From contig JAFUAY010000012.1 of assembly GCA_017460515.1 (NCBI GenBank), positions 62,001 through 126,000 on the forward strand: a stretch of 64,000 nucleotides of DNA. Direction: 5' to 3'. Both the position numbers and the translations under genes were made by a program. Shown here in pieces: positions 16,657 through 24,700 of this stretch (position 1 is its first letter; each line of letters starts with the position of its first letter). The notes under the pieces were generated by a model. The model did no database searches, was not told where the DNA came from, and was given only the letters and a program-made list of their open reading frames with translations. The DNA comes from Prevotella sp. GTDB lineage: Bacteria; Bacteroidota; Bacteroidia; Bacteroidales; Bacteroidaceae.

Positions 16657-17730
16657 ATGCGCAATACATTTGGCAATATCTTTACACTGACCACCTTTGG
16701 CGAAAGTCATGGAGCAGGCGTTGGCGGTGTTGTCGACGGGATGCCGGCAGGTATTGAGGTTGATCTCGACTTCATTCAGTCTGAACTGAACCGTCGGCGC
16801 CCTGGTCAAAGCAAGATTACCACTTCCCGTCAAGAAGCCGACCAGGTGGAGTTGTTGAGTGGAGTCTTTGAGGGACGCACGACGGGTGCCCCCATCGGTT
16901 TCCTGGTGCGTAACCAGAATCAGCACTCACAAGACTACGAGAACCTGCGCGGACTATTCCGTCCCTCTCATGCTGATTTCACTTACTATAATAAATATGG
17001 TACGCGCGACCATCGCGGAGGCGGACGCACCTCAGCCCGAATCACCATCAGTCGTTGTGTAGGCGGTGCGCTGGCTAAACTCGCTCTTCGTCAGTTGGGT
17101 ATCACCATCAATGCCTACACCTCACAAGTAGGTCCTATTCAGCTCCAGCGAGACTACCGCCAGTATGACCTGTCACTGACAGAGCAGAATGCTGTACGCT
17201 GTCCTGATCCTGTCAAAGCCCAGGAGATGGAGTCTCTTATTGCCAAGATGAAAAGCGAGGGCGACACCATCGGAGGCGTGATTACCTGTGTTATCAAAGG
17301 CTGTCCCGTAGGATTGGGCGAGCCGGAATTCTCTAAGCTACACGCCGAACTGGGTGCAGCCATGCTGAGCATCAATGCCGTGAAAGGCTTCGAATATGGT
17401 GACGGATTCGATTGTGTAAGCAGCAGAGGCTCTGAGCAGAATGACGTATTTGTTCCATCTACTCCCCCGCAGACGCTGACGAACCATAGCGGCGGCATCC
17501 AGGGAGGTATTTCGAACGGACAGGACATCTATTTCCGTGTGGCCTTCAAGCCAGTAGCCACTATCCTCAAGGAGCAGCGGACAGTCGACATCAATGGTGA
17601 AGCCACCACTTTTTGTGCCAAAGGGCGCCACGATCCTTGTGTACTTCCCCGTGCTGTTCCTGTCGTTGAGGCAATGGCGGCAATGGTTATCTTAGACTAT
17701 TATATGTTAAACAGAACAATAATTCTGTAG
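16657..17730 (+). CDS. aroC: Chorismate synthase
   Basis: AroC removes phosphate from 5-enolpyruvylshikimate 3-phosphate to give chorismate, using reduced FMN. The 357-residue protein carries the three family signatures: [18 protein letters not shown] near residue 14, [11 protein letters not shown] in the form [16 protein letters not shown] near residue 120, and [22 protein letters not shown] near residue 285. Length is standard. It follows the SlyD-like gene by 15 bases. The promoter of a candidate small RNA begins 37 bases after its stop codon. No other aro gene adjoins it. Confidence 0.97.
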   Translation: MRNTFGNIFTLTTFGESHGAGVGGVVDGMPAGIEVDLDFIQSELNRRRPGQSKITTSRQEADQVELLSGVFEGRTTGAPIGFLVRNQNQHSQDYENLRGLFRPSHADFTYYNKYGTRDHRGGGRTSARITISRCVGGALAKLALRQLGITINAYTSQVGPIQLQRDYRQYDLSLTEQNAVRCPDPVKAQEMESLIAKMKSEGDTIGGVITCVIKGCPVGLGEPEFSKLHAELGAAMLSINAVKGFEYGDGFDCVSSRGSEQNDVFVPSTPPQTLTNHSGGIQGGISNGQDIYFRVAFKPVATILKEQRTVDINGEATTFCAKGRHDPCVLPRAVPVVEAMAAMVILDYYMLNRTIIL

Positions 17731-17766
17731 AAAATACATAGTTTCTGTAAAAAATTCCTTTACAAA

Positions 17767-17798
17767 TTTGGAAGATTCAAATAATATGTATAACTTTG
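17767..17798 (+). promoter_or_regulatory. Full-consensus promoter of a candidate small RNA
   Basis: TTTG (17767-17770), exactly 20 bases, then TAACTTTG (17791-17798) followed by C make a full match to the Bacteroidetes promoter consensus. No protein gene follows on this strand: the next downstream features are two tRNA genes on the opposite strand. Confidence 0.75.
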
Positions 17799-17804
17799 CA
17801 AACG

Positions 17805-17899
17805 CTATAGGGGTTTGTGAAAATCCCAACAAGCTTTAGTTAAGTCTAGTTTAGTTTTTGTGTTGGTTGGGGGTCCGCAGTGGCCCCCAAATTTTGTTT
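17805..17899 (+). ncRNA. Candidate structured small RNA of about 95 nt
   Basis: Downstream of a full-consensus promoter the transcript would start near 17805. It would form a seven-pair hairpin (17810-17827, including one G-U pair) capped by the tetraloop GUGA, a GNRA type. A possible second helix pairs CCAACA (17826-17831) with TGTTGG (17861-17866). A G/C-rich terminator stem TTGGGGG (17867-17873) with CCCCCAA (17884-17890) is followed by ATTTTGTTT. There is no open reading frame of note. It does not look like tmRNA, and I do not see the conserved loop motifs of SRP RNA or a 6S-type bulge. Identity is unknown; it could also be a leader fragment. Confidence 0.5.
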
Positions 17900-17913
17900 C
17901 ATGGGTAAGAAAC

Positions 17914-17943
17914 AAAAAAGAAATTCTGTAGCCACAGAATTTC
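17914..17943 (-). terminator. Terminator of the tRNA operon
   Basis: GAAATTCTGT (17920-17929) and ACAGAATTTC (17934-17943) form a perfect ten-base stem with a four-base loop. Six T follow on the - strand. It lies 38 bases after the end of tRNA-Gly and faces the terminator of the candidate small RNA. Confidence 0.88.
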
Positions 17944-17981
17944 CAACCATCTTAAACCCAATAAAAAAACATGAAAAGAGG

Positions 17982-18054
17982 AGCGGAATACGGGACTCGA
18001 ACCCGCGACCCTCGGCTTGGGAAGCCAATGCTCTACCAACTGAGCTAATTCCGC
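17982..18054 (-). tRNA. tRNA-Gly (anticodon CCC)
   Basis: The 73-base gene folds as a cloverleaf. The acceptor GCGGAAT pairs with ATTCCGC, with discriminator T on the - strand. The D-arm is AGCTCAGTTGGTAGAGC. The anticodon loop TTCCCAA gives anticodon CCC. The T-arm contains GGGTTCGAGTCCC. CCA is not encoded. It lies seven bases after tRNA-Thr and shares its promoter. Confidence 0.95.
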
Positions 18055-18061
18055 AACCGAG

Positions 18062-18134
<73 letters not shown>

Positions 18135-18156
18135 GACCCTTTTTCTTTTGCGGGTG

Positions 18157-18188
18157 CAAAGGTAATTATTTATTCTTTAATCAACAAA
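18157..18188 (-). promoter_or_regulatory. Full-consensus promoter of the tRNA-Thr/tRNA-Gly operon
   Basis: On the - strand, TTTG (18185-18188), exactly 20 bases, then TACCTTTG (18157-18164) followed by C. This is a textbook Bacteroidetes promoter placed 23 bases before tRNA-Thr. Confidence 0.85.
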
Positions 18189-18274
18189 TTTTCGAATCGT
18201 TTTTTCTTTTCGCATCATTCGTTTTTGCTTTTTTTTGCAGTTTCAGAGTCCACGGCCCTTTAGCCATCATGTCG

Positions 18275-18820
18275 TTACTGTTGAAAACTGCCGAAACGAC
18301 ATTGATACGTAATCATGCGGTCGATGAATGAGTCAACCAGTTTCCAGTCGCCCCTCTGTACCAATGTGTTCAGTCGGGCAAACGACTCTCTGATATATTT
18401 CTGATGTTCCAGCCCTACTGATTCCGGCACCTTGTCGGTAGGTGCATACCAGTCTACGCGTCTCTTCTGCACATGTGGGAATATGCGTAGCGTCTGTCCG
18501 CTATGCAGCTCGTCCATCAGCATCCGTCCCTGTCCGCGACTATAGGGCATGGGCTCCCTACTCCATTCATCAAAGAAGAAGATCAGCCCTGTAAAGATCT
18601 GCTCAGCCGTGTAATCACCGTAATGATCATCATGACAAATCAGCATGGTAAGCCTGCGGGCATAGACGCTAAGAGGATATACGCGTCCCTCACCGTCATT
18701 GACCATGAGCCTGCAGAAGCGAGCAGCCTGTTGCCGGGGCAGTACACGAGGACTTGAAAATACCGGTCCTGCCGCCATGAGCAGGACCAGTATAAAAGCA
18801 AATTTTCTGATTATCATCAT
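18275..18820 (-). CDS. Exported protein resembling a periplasmic segment of Ccs cytochrome-c-assembly proteins
   Basis: The 181-residue protein has a signal peptide (ends near VFSSPRVLP). The mature part contains LPRQQAARFCRLMVND, GRVYPLSVYARRLT and TAEQIFTGLIFFFDEW. From memory, this order resembles the periplasmic stretch found in Bacteroidetes fused ResB-CcsA cytochrome c biogenesis proteins, where a similar LP-A-FG, CPLQTLARDFT and TAEQVLTGW pattern occurs. Here it stands alone with no membrane helices beyond the signal. Its start overlaps the stop of the di-haem cytochrome gene by four bases. I infer, without proof, a role in haem attachment or handling for that cytochrome. Confidence 0.55.
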   Translation of the reverse strand: MMIIRKFAFILVLLMAAGPVFSSPRVLPRQQAARFCRLMVNDGEGRVYPLSVYARRLTMLICHDDHYGDYTAEQIFTGLIFFFDEWSREPMPYSRGQGRMLMDELHSGQTLRIFPHVQKRRVDWYAPTDKVPESVGLEHQKYIRESFARLNTLVQRGDWKLVDSFIDRMITYQCRFGSFQQ

Positions 18821-20562
18821 ATAGCACGCAGGAATTTCACCACAGCATCACGGTCGGCCTTCGGCAGTTTGTAGAACTTCAGCGTTGCTCTGTAGGCATC
18901 CGAATTCTTTGAATAGCCGTGCCAGAGGATAGCCTCAATCTCATTACGTGCCCTACAGTCGTGCAGACGGTCCTCAGCACCTGTGCTGATGAGTGACAGG
19001 CCGCGTCCCCAAAGCGGAGTTGTGCGGCACCACGAACCATGAATACCGTTCTTCATATAGAGCCGGTGCTGAATCATATCCGTATAAGGCCAGATGGTCT
19101 GATTCGGATAGCGGGGCAGTTGCAAGTTCTGTGAGGCGATGATATTCGGCATCCAGCAGTCATCTTTCGTAGTCTTCCATGAGGGTCGATGACAGGTGGC
19201 ACAGCCAATCTCGTTAAACACATCCTTACCGCGCTGCACTTCAGGATCCTGCAGATTTCGCGCACGGGGTATAGCCAATCCGCGATGCCACACCTGGAAG
19301 GCCCAGAAGTTATTGTCACTCATCTCAGGCGTGAAGTTATGCCATTGGTTATCAAACTGATTCGTCGACGGAAGCAGCAGGTTGTAGACAGCCTCGCGAA
19401 TACCCTCATCCGTACCGTCAGCATAGTAAGGCGAGGTAGGGTCTTTCTTGATGGCGGCAATCACTTTCGGATTTTCCGACATAGCCTTGGCCCATGCTGC
19501 CGTAGAGTACAGCTTCGGACGGTCAGAACGGCTCACGTTGGTGATGTTCCAGATGGCATTGGCTCCTGCTCCGTCCTGTAGTGATCCGCGCGTCATGGCA
19601 TAGGTGAACTTCTTTAGTCGGTTCACCTGCTCTGTGCCGCTTGAAGCATTCACATACCAGGCAGTACTTGCGAAATCATTCTTCTCCTTGTCCCAGAAGG
19701 CAGGATTCAGTTCTACGTAAGGGGCTTCACGCTGATACTGAGCCCGGATGCTATCGTCGGGAATAGCATCCAGCAGTCCGGTACCAGGTATACCGATGGT
19801 ACTCTCCAGTCGGAATGCCACTGCTCCGTTGCCTGTTTCCCAAGGAGTAGGATTGGTGTTGAATGCCTCTCGGTCTATACTCACTTCCGGGTATATCAGT
19901 TCGTATTTCTCACCGTCAGGGAACTGTGTTGGTGAGATCTCGCTGCCATCCGCCATTTCAGTGACGGGGAGCCAACTGATGTGAATACCACTTTCATCCA
20001 CAGGCGGCAGGAACGGACTCACGGCACGTGTCTGCGGCATACCCGTCACCTCTGAGACGTAGGGGCCGTCATCGCTGTTCAGGCCGTCGGCAGGATGATA
20101 GATCACCAACAGATAGCCATTCCCCCATTCTGCCCTATACTGGCTGACGCGCTTGCCGTGACCATAGGCCGGATGGCAGTCCAAGCACGACTTACGCACA
20201 TAGGCAGGTCCCAGTCCGTTGAAAGGCGTCTGGAACTCTGTTACATTGCGTTCAAAGAACTGTTCACCGCGATTGAAGGCTTCTGAGAGCCCCATCTCGG
20301 TGACTGCGGGTGTCTCGTCTTCGTAGCATCCCTGTGTCACGTTCATCGTGGTACCCTTTTCACCTCCCACGAACCATTCTTCGGCGCTGAAGTTTCCGAC
20401 GGCCTTGCCTATATAGCTCTCATCATCCACGGGCTTCACCGACGCGCTTCCGGAGCCATTGTTATCACTCGTACTGTCATCGTCAGTACACGAAGTCATG
20501 GCAGACCCCACTATGAGGGCTGCCATGAACAAGAAGTGATGATATTTACTCAGTTTTATCAT
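18817..20562 (-). CDS. Di-haem oxidoreductase (putative peroxidase) lipoprotein
   Basis: The 581-residue protein has a lipobox (SAMTSCTDDDS, Cys25) and a low-complexity Asp/Ser/Asn linker, as in surface or periplasm-facing lipoproteins. Two c-type haem sites are visible: CLDCH at residues 126-130 and CATCH at 454-458. The arrangement matches the DHOR family, remote relatives of di-haem cytochrome c peroxidase MauG. Members often sit beside imelysin genes, as here (12 bases after imelysin). The probable role is periplasmic redox chemistry linked to iron uptake or peroxide. It shares a four-base stop/start overlap with the following Ccs-like gene. Confidence 0.88.
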   Translation of the reverse strand: MIKLSKYHHFLFMAALIVGSAMTSCTDDDSTSDNNGSGSASVKPVDDESYIGKAVGNFSAEEWFVGGEKGTTMNVTQGCYEDETPAVTEMGLSEAFNRGEQFFERNVTEFQTPFNGLGPAYVRKSCLDCHPAYGHGKRVSQYRAEWGNGYLLVIYHPADGLNSDDGPYVSEVTGMPQTRAVSPFLPPVDESGIHISWLPVTEMADGSEISPTQFPDGEKYELIYPEVSIDREAFNTNPTPWETGNGAVAFRLESTIGIPGTGLLDAIPDDSIRAQYQREAPYVELNPAFWDKEKNDFASTAWYVNASSGTEQVNRLKKFTYAMTRGSLQDGAGANAIWNITNVSRSDRPKLYSTAAWAKAMSENPKVIAAIKKDPTSPYYADGTDEGIREAVYNLLLPSTNQFDNQWHNFTPEMSDNNFWAFQVWHRGLAIPRARNLQDPEVQRGKDVFNEIGCATCHRPSWKTTKDDCWMPNIIASQNLQLPRYPNQTIWPYTDMIQHRLYMKNGIHGSWCRTTPLWGRGLSLISTGAEDRLHDCRARNEIEAILWHGYSKNSDAYRATLKFYKLPKADRDAVVKFLRAI

Positions 20563-20574
20563 ATCCTCTGCTAA

Positions 20575-21828
20575 TTAATTCTCTGCAATCCAAGAAGAAG
20601 CCTGGTTGATAGCCTTGTCCAGTTCGGCAATGGCATCCATCGCAGCCTTGGCGTTGGCGCTGTGCGACTCCACGACAAAGGGTGTTCCTGCCTTGGCGGT
20701 ATTCAGCGCCTGGAGTGTTGCGTTCAGCTTAGCCTTCAGGTCGGCAGCCATAGTTGCGTTATACTTCTCCAGATAAGCCATGATGCTGTTGGCGTGAGCC
20801 GTTGCGCCCTCCTGTCCGTTCAGGCTGTACTGGACGCTGCTGATGTTGTCGAAGAAATCAAAGTAAGAACGCTGGCTGTAGGGCGACTCGATATAGTCGG
20901 GATCAGTACCCAGATAAGCCTGTCCGATTTTCTGTCCCGACACCTCAGCACAGATATTGCTGCATCCTGCCACGAGGATGGTGCTCATCACCTTGCGCCA
21001 TGTTGAGAAGGTGCTGCCTGCCTTTGTACTGTTCAGCATGTTGACACCGTAAGAGTTGTCGCCACCAGCAACCGTTGTGGGGAACTCACACTCCTCTACC
21101 CTGTCCTGATGTTCTTGTGGAGCATTTTCGCCTAACCAACTGACTTCTAACTGGAAACACTTGTCGCGCAAGTCACCTGCTACAGCTGCAGCAAACACCA
21201 ATTCCTGTTCGCCTGTGATGTTACGTCCGCTGAATGCCTCATCATCCTCAATGCCTTTCAGGGCTGCAAGACTGCGGTGCTGTCCGTTGCGGAAGATGAT
21301 GAACTCAATGCCATGGAATCCCAGCTGCTGTTCGCCTACCAGTGAGCGGGCATTGTTGATACCCTCCTCCTCTACATCGTCCAGGTCCTCAATAATCTCG
21401 GCACTGCTCAGCGCCTTTGCCAGCGCGGTGCGATCCAGTGGCCAGGTGTCAATGTGCGGGTCGATGCCGAAGTCGGTAGCTGCGCCATAGAGGAACGACT
21501 CACTGCGCTCCCATGCCGAACGTGCAGCAACGAATGTGGTGCAGAGCTGGTCAATGTCGGCCTGTGTCAGCGTTCCATTACGATACTTGGCCTTTGCCTC
21601 TACGAAGAGGTCGAAGAGTTCCGACGTCTGAGCCGCCAGCGACCTGTAGATGGGGAACACCACGTTGTTGACATACTGAGTGGTAATGGCCTGCATAGCC
21701 TGCTCCTTCTCAGCGGCAGTATTGGTGTTGGTGGTGTTCGTACTGTTGTCATCATCATCACTCGAACATGCGGTAAAAGCCACTGTGCTTGCTGCAAAGA
21801 GCATAGCGTAGATAAAATACTTTTTCAT
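20575..21828 (-). CDS. Imelysin-family (M75) lipoprotein, probable iron-uptake component
   Basis: The 417-residue protein has a lipobox (STVAFTACSSD, Cys21) followed by an Asp/Asn/Thr-rich linker. The imelysin GxHxxE motif is GFHGIEF at residues 170-176, and the other conserved segments are AWERSESFLYG and DPHIDTWPLD near residues 106-131. Imelysin-like proteins (EfeO/ICMP type) are periplasmic or surface proteins tied to iron acquisition. Despite the name they are probably not proteases here. The gene sits between a porin-like gene (26 bases upstream) and a di-haem peroxidase (12 bases downstream) in one operon. Confidence 0.92.
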   Translation of the reverse strand: MKKYFIYAMLFAASTVAFTACSSDDDDNSTNTTNTNTAAEKEQAMQAITTQYVNNVVFPIYRSLAAQTSELFDLFVEAKAKYRNGTLTQADIDQLCTTFVAARSAWERSESFLYGAATDFGIDPHIDTWPLDRTALAKALSSAEIIEDLDDVEEEGINNARSLVGEQQLGFHGIEFIIFRNGQHRSLAALKGIEDDEAFSGRNITGEQELVFAAAVAGDLRDKCFQLEVSWLGENAPQEHQDRVEECEFPTTVAGGDNSYGVNMLNSTKAGSTFSTWRKVMSTILVAGCSNICAEVSGQKIGQAYLGTDPDYIESPYSQRSYFDFFDNISSVQYSLNGQEGATAHANSIMAYLEKYNATMAADLKAKLNATLQALNTAKAGTPFVVESHSANAKAAMDAIAELDKAINQASSWIAEN

Positions 21829-21854
21829 TTTGGTTTACTTGTTATGATTGTTGT

Positions 21855-23180
21855 TTATAGAAAGAATCCCTCGTAGGCCACGCCGATGTTCAGGCTTGGC
21901 TCATTATTATAAGGTGTTTTCAGGTTGCGGATGCTATAGTCGGCCTTGATCACTATTTCCGGCAGCGGATAATAGTTCAGTCCGAAGGCCAGCCGGCTGA
22001 CATTCGTATAGTCAAACATATCCTTATCGCCTCGCGGGATATAGCTGTCGTAGTATTCGTAGCGCCCGAAGACGTAGAGTTTCTTCTCGTTGCTACGCAT
22101 CTTGGCTATCTGCGAGAACACGTCGTAGCCGGCCTCAATGCCCATAGCCACAGCATTCTTTCCGATCATCGCACTCTTTACCGGCGAGTTGGAGGCATGT
22201 GCCTTGGCATCCTTGATCTCGTTCAGCTCAGCCGTATTGCCCACGTAGCCATAGTCGGCCTGGCCTCTGACTATCCAGTTCCAGCGGTTCAGCGTCACGT
22301 CGATGCTGCCTACAGCAACCGTTCCCTTCACCTTATCATAGGGTTTGCCGTCGCCTTTCAGGTCGTTCGGATAAGTATTGTGGGCTGAATTGCCGTAGTA
22401 TCCGCTCATACCAACACGCAGTCCTCTGGTGGCAAACCAGTCCACGCGAGCGGCAAAGCCATACTGATTGGCAGGCTTAAACTCAAAGGGCGAACCCGCT
22501 CCGTGGTGAATCCATTTGTCGCGATTGAAGAGCATCGCGTTCAGGCCTGCCACCATCTGCAGCTCATACTTGAAACTACCGTAGCGTCCCCAGAACGACA
22601 CGCCCGTGTCGTGCCAGGTGGAAGGCAGGATGGCGTTCTCGCCCTCCGGACGATAGACGGTGAAATAGTTCAGCGGTTCATGGAAGGCGTTGTTCAGTCC
22701 CACAGGCACGATGATGTGACCCATCTTCAGGTTGATGGCCTTCGAGAAGCGCTTGTTGATCCAGAACTGCTCCAGTTCCACCTCGCCGCCCTTCTCCTGT
22801 TCGCGCTCCCATTCGGCAGCCTCGTCAGCCTCATTCTCGATAGCCGAACCCGTACCGGTGTGCTCAAACTCTATCTCGGTACCCATCGTCCATCCCTTGC
22901 CGAAGTCATAACCCAGGTAGATGACGGCATGCGGAATGTCGAACTTTCCATGACTGGGGTCATTCCTGTAGTTCTGGGGTGAGCTGTAGCGGTTCACGTG
23001 GTCACTGTAGTACTCGCGCGAGAATCCTATTTCTCCATAGCCTCCCACGCTGAGTCTGTTACCCCTCACATGTTCCATCACGCTGTCGGCTACCGTTGTC
23101 TGCTCCACCTGAGCCTCTGCCGTCAGCGCTATCGAAACCATTGAAATCAATCCAAATAATACTTTCATTCTTTTTACCAT
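21855..23180 (-). CDS. Outer-membrane beta-barrel porin-like protein
   Basis: The 441-residue protein has a signal peptide ending near LTAEAQ. It contains alternating aromatic beta-strand segments typical of a 16-18 strand barrel, and ends in phenylalanine (YEGFFL-like end). The segments RLSVGGYGEIGFSREYY and MGHIIVPVGLNNAFHEPLNYF resemble phosphate-selective porin-like (OprO/OprP) proteins of Bacteroidetes. A start at the second Met (23168, MKVLFGL) is equally possible. As first gene of the imelysin/di-haem operon it probably gives the substrate passage through the outer membrane. The promoter at 23198-23228 matches the consensus. Confidence 0.8.
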   Translation of the reverse strand: MVKRMKVLFGLISMVSIALTAEAQVEQTTVADSVMEHVRGNRLSVGGYGEIGFSREYYSDHVNRYSSPQNYRNDPSHGKFDIPHAVIYLGYDFGKGWTMGTEIEFEHTGTGSAIENEADEAAEWEREQEKGGEVELEQFWINKRFSKAINLKMGHIIVPVGLNNAFHEPLNYFTVYRPEGENAILPSTWHDTGVSFWGRYGSFKYELQMVAGLNAMLFNRDKWIHHGAGSPFEFKPANQYGFAARVDWFATRGLRVGMSGYYGNSAHNTYPNDLKGDGKPYDKVKGTVAVGSIDVTLNRWNWIVRGQADYGYVGNTAELNEIKDAKAHASNSPVKSAMIGKNAVAMGIEAGYDVFSQIAKMRSNEKKLYVFGRYEYYDSYIPRGDKDMFDYTNVSRLAFGLNYYPLPEIVIKADYSIRNLKTPYNNEPSLNIGVAYEGFFL

Positions 23181-23197
23181 TATTTTGAAAACGACTG

Positions 23198-23228
23198 CAA
23201 AATTACGCCAATCAACTCTTCACGGCAA
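23198..23228 (-). promoter_or_regulatory. Promoter of the porin-imelysin-DHOR operon
   Basis: On the - strand, TTG (23226-23228), 20 bases, then TAATTTTG (23198-23205) followed by C. It lies about 18 bases before the porin start. It is divergent from the regulator promoter; the two -33 elements are about 75 bases apart, leaving room for a shared operator. Confidence 0.7.
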
Positions 23229-23304
23229 TACCTAAAAATAGTGAAATGGGCTTTACAGAGCCGTTTCCGACGATAATGAGTGTTGAAAATACCTATTACT
23301 GATT

Positions 23305-23336
23305 ATTGCACAGGTCGCAAATTATGCCTACCTTTG
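23305..23336 (+). promoter_or_regulatory. Promoter of the hemerythrin-LuxR regulator gene
   Basis: ATTG (23305-23308), exactly 20 bases, then TACCTTTG (23329-23336) followed by C on the + strand. TACCTATT (23290-23297) upstream and its reverse complement AATAGGTA (23352-23359), just before the start codon, flank this promoter and could be an operator pair. AATACCTA also occurs at 23227-23234 near the divergent promoter. Confidence 0.7.
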
Positions 23337-23361
23337 CACCCAGTAACAAAAAATAGGTAAA

Positions 23362-24324
23362 ATGAAGAATCTGAAGATGTACGAACCCGATGACAAAATG
23401 ATTTCGCTCATACGCGACAACTACGATCTGCTGCAGTCACTGGGCAGTTTCGGAATCAGTCTCGGATTCGGCGACAAAACGGTCCGTGAGACCTGCGAAG
23501 ACAATCATGTAGACACCTACACCTTCCTGGCAGTAGTCAACTTCACCATCAACGGCTATGGCGAGTTCGACAACGACGAACAGCTCTCCGTGCCCACCTT
23601 ATTACATTACCTGGAAGCCTGTCATGCCTATTTCCTCGACTTCCAGCTGCCCTACATCCGCAGGGAGCTGATGGAGTCGCTCGACGAACACGACTCGCTT
23701 GCCAGCCTCATTCTGCGCCTATACGATGAGTATGCCCACGAGATACGTCGCCACATGAAGTACGAACAGAAGACGCTCTTCCCCTACGTGCAGTCACTCA
23801 TCAAAGGTCAGCCCTCGTCCGACTATAACGTTGACACCTTCTCAAAGCACCACAGCGCCACCGATAATAAACTGCGCGAGCTGAAACTGCTCATCATCAA
23901 GTATCTGCCCCAAGACGGACTCCACAACAACCAGCTTACCGCCACACTCCACGATATCTATGAGAACGAGGTATGGCTACAGCAGCATGCCTTGGTTGAA
24001 GACAATATCTTCGTACCGGCCATCCGCCGACTGGAGCAGCTCACCAAGCAGAGCGGCGTCACCCGCAACATCTCCGACATGGTGTTCAAGGCTGGTCCCA
24101 GCCAGAACTCGGAAGCCCTCTCCGACCGGGAGAAAGACGTCATCGTCTCTTTGGTGCAGGGCATGCAGAACAAGGAGATTGCCGACCACCTCTGCATCTC
24201 TGTCAATACCGTCATCACCCATCGGCGCAACATTGCCCGCAAGCTGCAGATTCACAGTCCGGCAGGTCTCACCATCTACGCCATTGTCAACAACCTCGTC
24301 GACATCTCGTCGGTGAAGCTGTAA
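23362..24324 (+). CDS. RIC/YtfE-like hemerythrin domain fused to a LuxR-type DNA-binding domain
   Basis: The 320-residue protein combines three parts. Residues about 15-60 resemble the ScdA/YtfE N-terminal domain (SLGSFGISLGFGDKTVRETC), but the usual CCGG cysteines are replaced by GFGD. Residues about 80-225 form a hemerythrin-type four-helix bundle. Its ligand set is H88, H131-x3-E135, H163 or H164, and H209-x3-E213, the same order and near-identical spacing as the di-iron site of E. coli YtfE/RIC. Residues about 251-315 are a LuxR-type helix-turn-helix (LSDREKDVIVSLVQGMQNKEIADHL). It probably senses NO, oxygen or iron through the di-iron centre and controls transcription, likely of the divergent porin-imelysin-di-haem operon. 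I know no characterised homologue. Confidence 0.88.
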   Translation: MKNLKMYEPDDKMISLIRDNYDLLQSLGSFGISLGFGDKTVRETCEDNHVDTYTFLAVVNFTINGYGEFDNDEQLSVPTLLHYLEACHAYFLDFQLPYIRRELMESLDEHDSLASLILRLYDEYAHEIRRHMKYEQKTLFPYVQSLIKGQPSSDYNVDTFSKHHSATDNKLRELKLLIIKYLPQDGLHNNQLTATLHDIYENEVWLQQHALVEDNIFVPAIRRLEQLTKQSGVTRNISDMVFKAGPSQNSEALSDREKDVIVSLVQGMQNKEIADHLCISVNTVITHRRNIARKLQIHSPAGLTIYAIVNNLVDISSVKL

Positions 24325-24359
24325 ACAAAGTCTTAGGTTTTTCTGTAAAGGGCCACAAA

Positions 24360-24394
24360 AAACATGGTGTTTATGCCCTCTAATCACCATGTTT
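24360..24394. repeat. Inverted repeat with 10-base arms
   Basis: AAACATGGTG (24360-24369) and CACCATGTTT (24385-24394) pair perfectly around 15 bases. It begins 35 bases after the regulator stop. No T run follows on +, so it is a poor terminator, though it could be a binding site or mRNA end structure. Confidence 0.8.
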
Positions 24395-24400
24395 ACACCT

Positions 24401-24456
24401 CGTAATCAATAGAGTTAGCATCACTAATCCTATTGATTACGACTCACAATCAATAG
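24401..24456. repeat. Inverted repeat with 12-base arms plus a third half-site
   Basis: CGTAATCAATAG (24401-24412) and CTATTGATTACG (24430-24441) pair perfectly around 17 bases. A third copy of the core, AATCAATAG, follows at 24448-24456 in direct orientation. The spacing looks like an array of protein-binding sites more than a terminator. Confidence 0.8.
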
Positions 24457-24519
24457 GGTTTGAAAACGTCAAAACAGTTCAGTATCCGTATTAATGATTT
24501 TCATGGGAATTACAGGGGG

Positions 24520-24592
24520 CGTAAAAGCCTCCATCTCATATCTAGTTCCCCCTATAGGGGAACAGATATAAGAGATGGCAGAGGCTTTTCGG
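24520..24592. repeat. Long imperfect palindrome of about 70 bp
   Basis: The arms share AAAAGCCTC, CATCTC, ATATCT and GTTCCCC blocks in mirrored order with small bulges. They meet at the perfect palindrome CCCCTATAGGGG (24549-24560). GGGGG runs lie just outside both ends (24515-24519 and 24591-24596). A very stable hairpin or cruciform is expected. It is not followed by a T run. The remainder of the 24325-24743 gap holds only a small GATTAG/CTAATC repeat (24664-24679) and the promoter of the next gene. Confidence 0.75.
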
Positions 24593-24663
24593 GGGGTGCG
24601 TCATTCCCTAAGACGACAGTATTTTGTTGTCTTCGCAAAGCTTGTAAAAAAAATATTACTTCC

Positions 24664-24700
24664 GATTAGACTCCTAATCAGAATAGTTTTTGTATCTTTG
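24664..24700 (+). promoter_or_regulatory. -7 box with upstream operator-like repeat before the sialidase-fold gene
   Basis: TATCTTTG (24693-24700) followed by C matches the -7 consensus. GATTAG (24664-24669) and CTAATC (24674-24679) form an inverted repeat where the -33 region would be, and no TTTG is present there. Activator-dependent transcription is possible. Confidence 0.45.
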
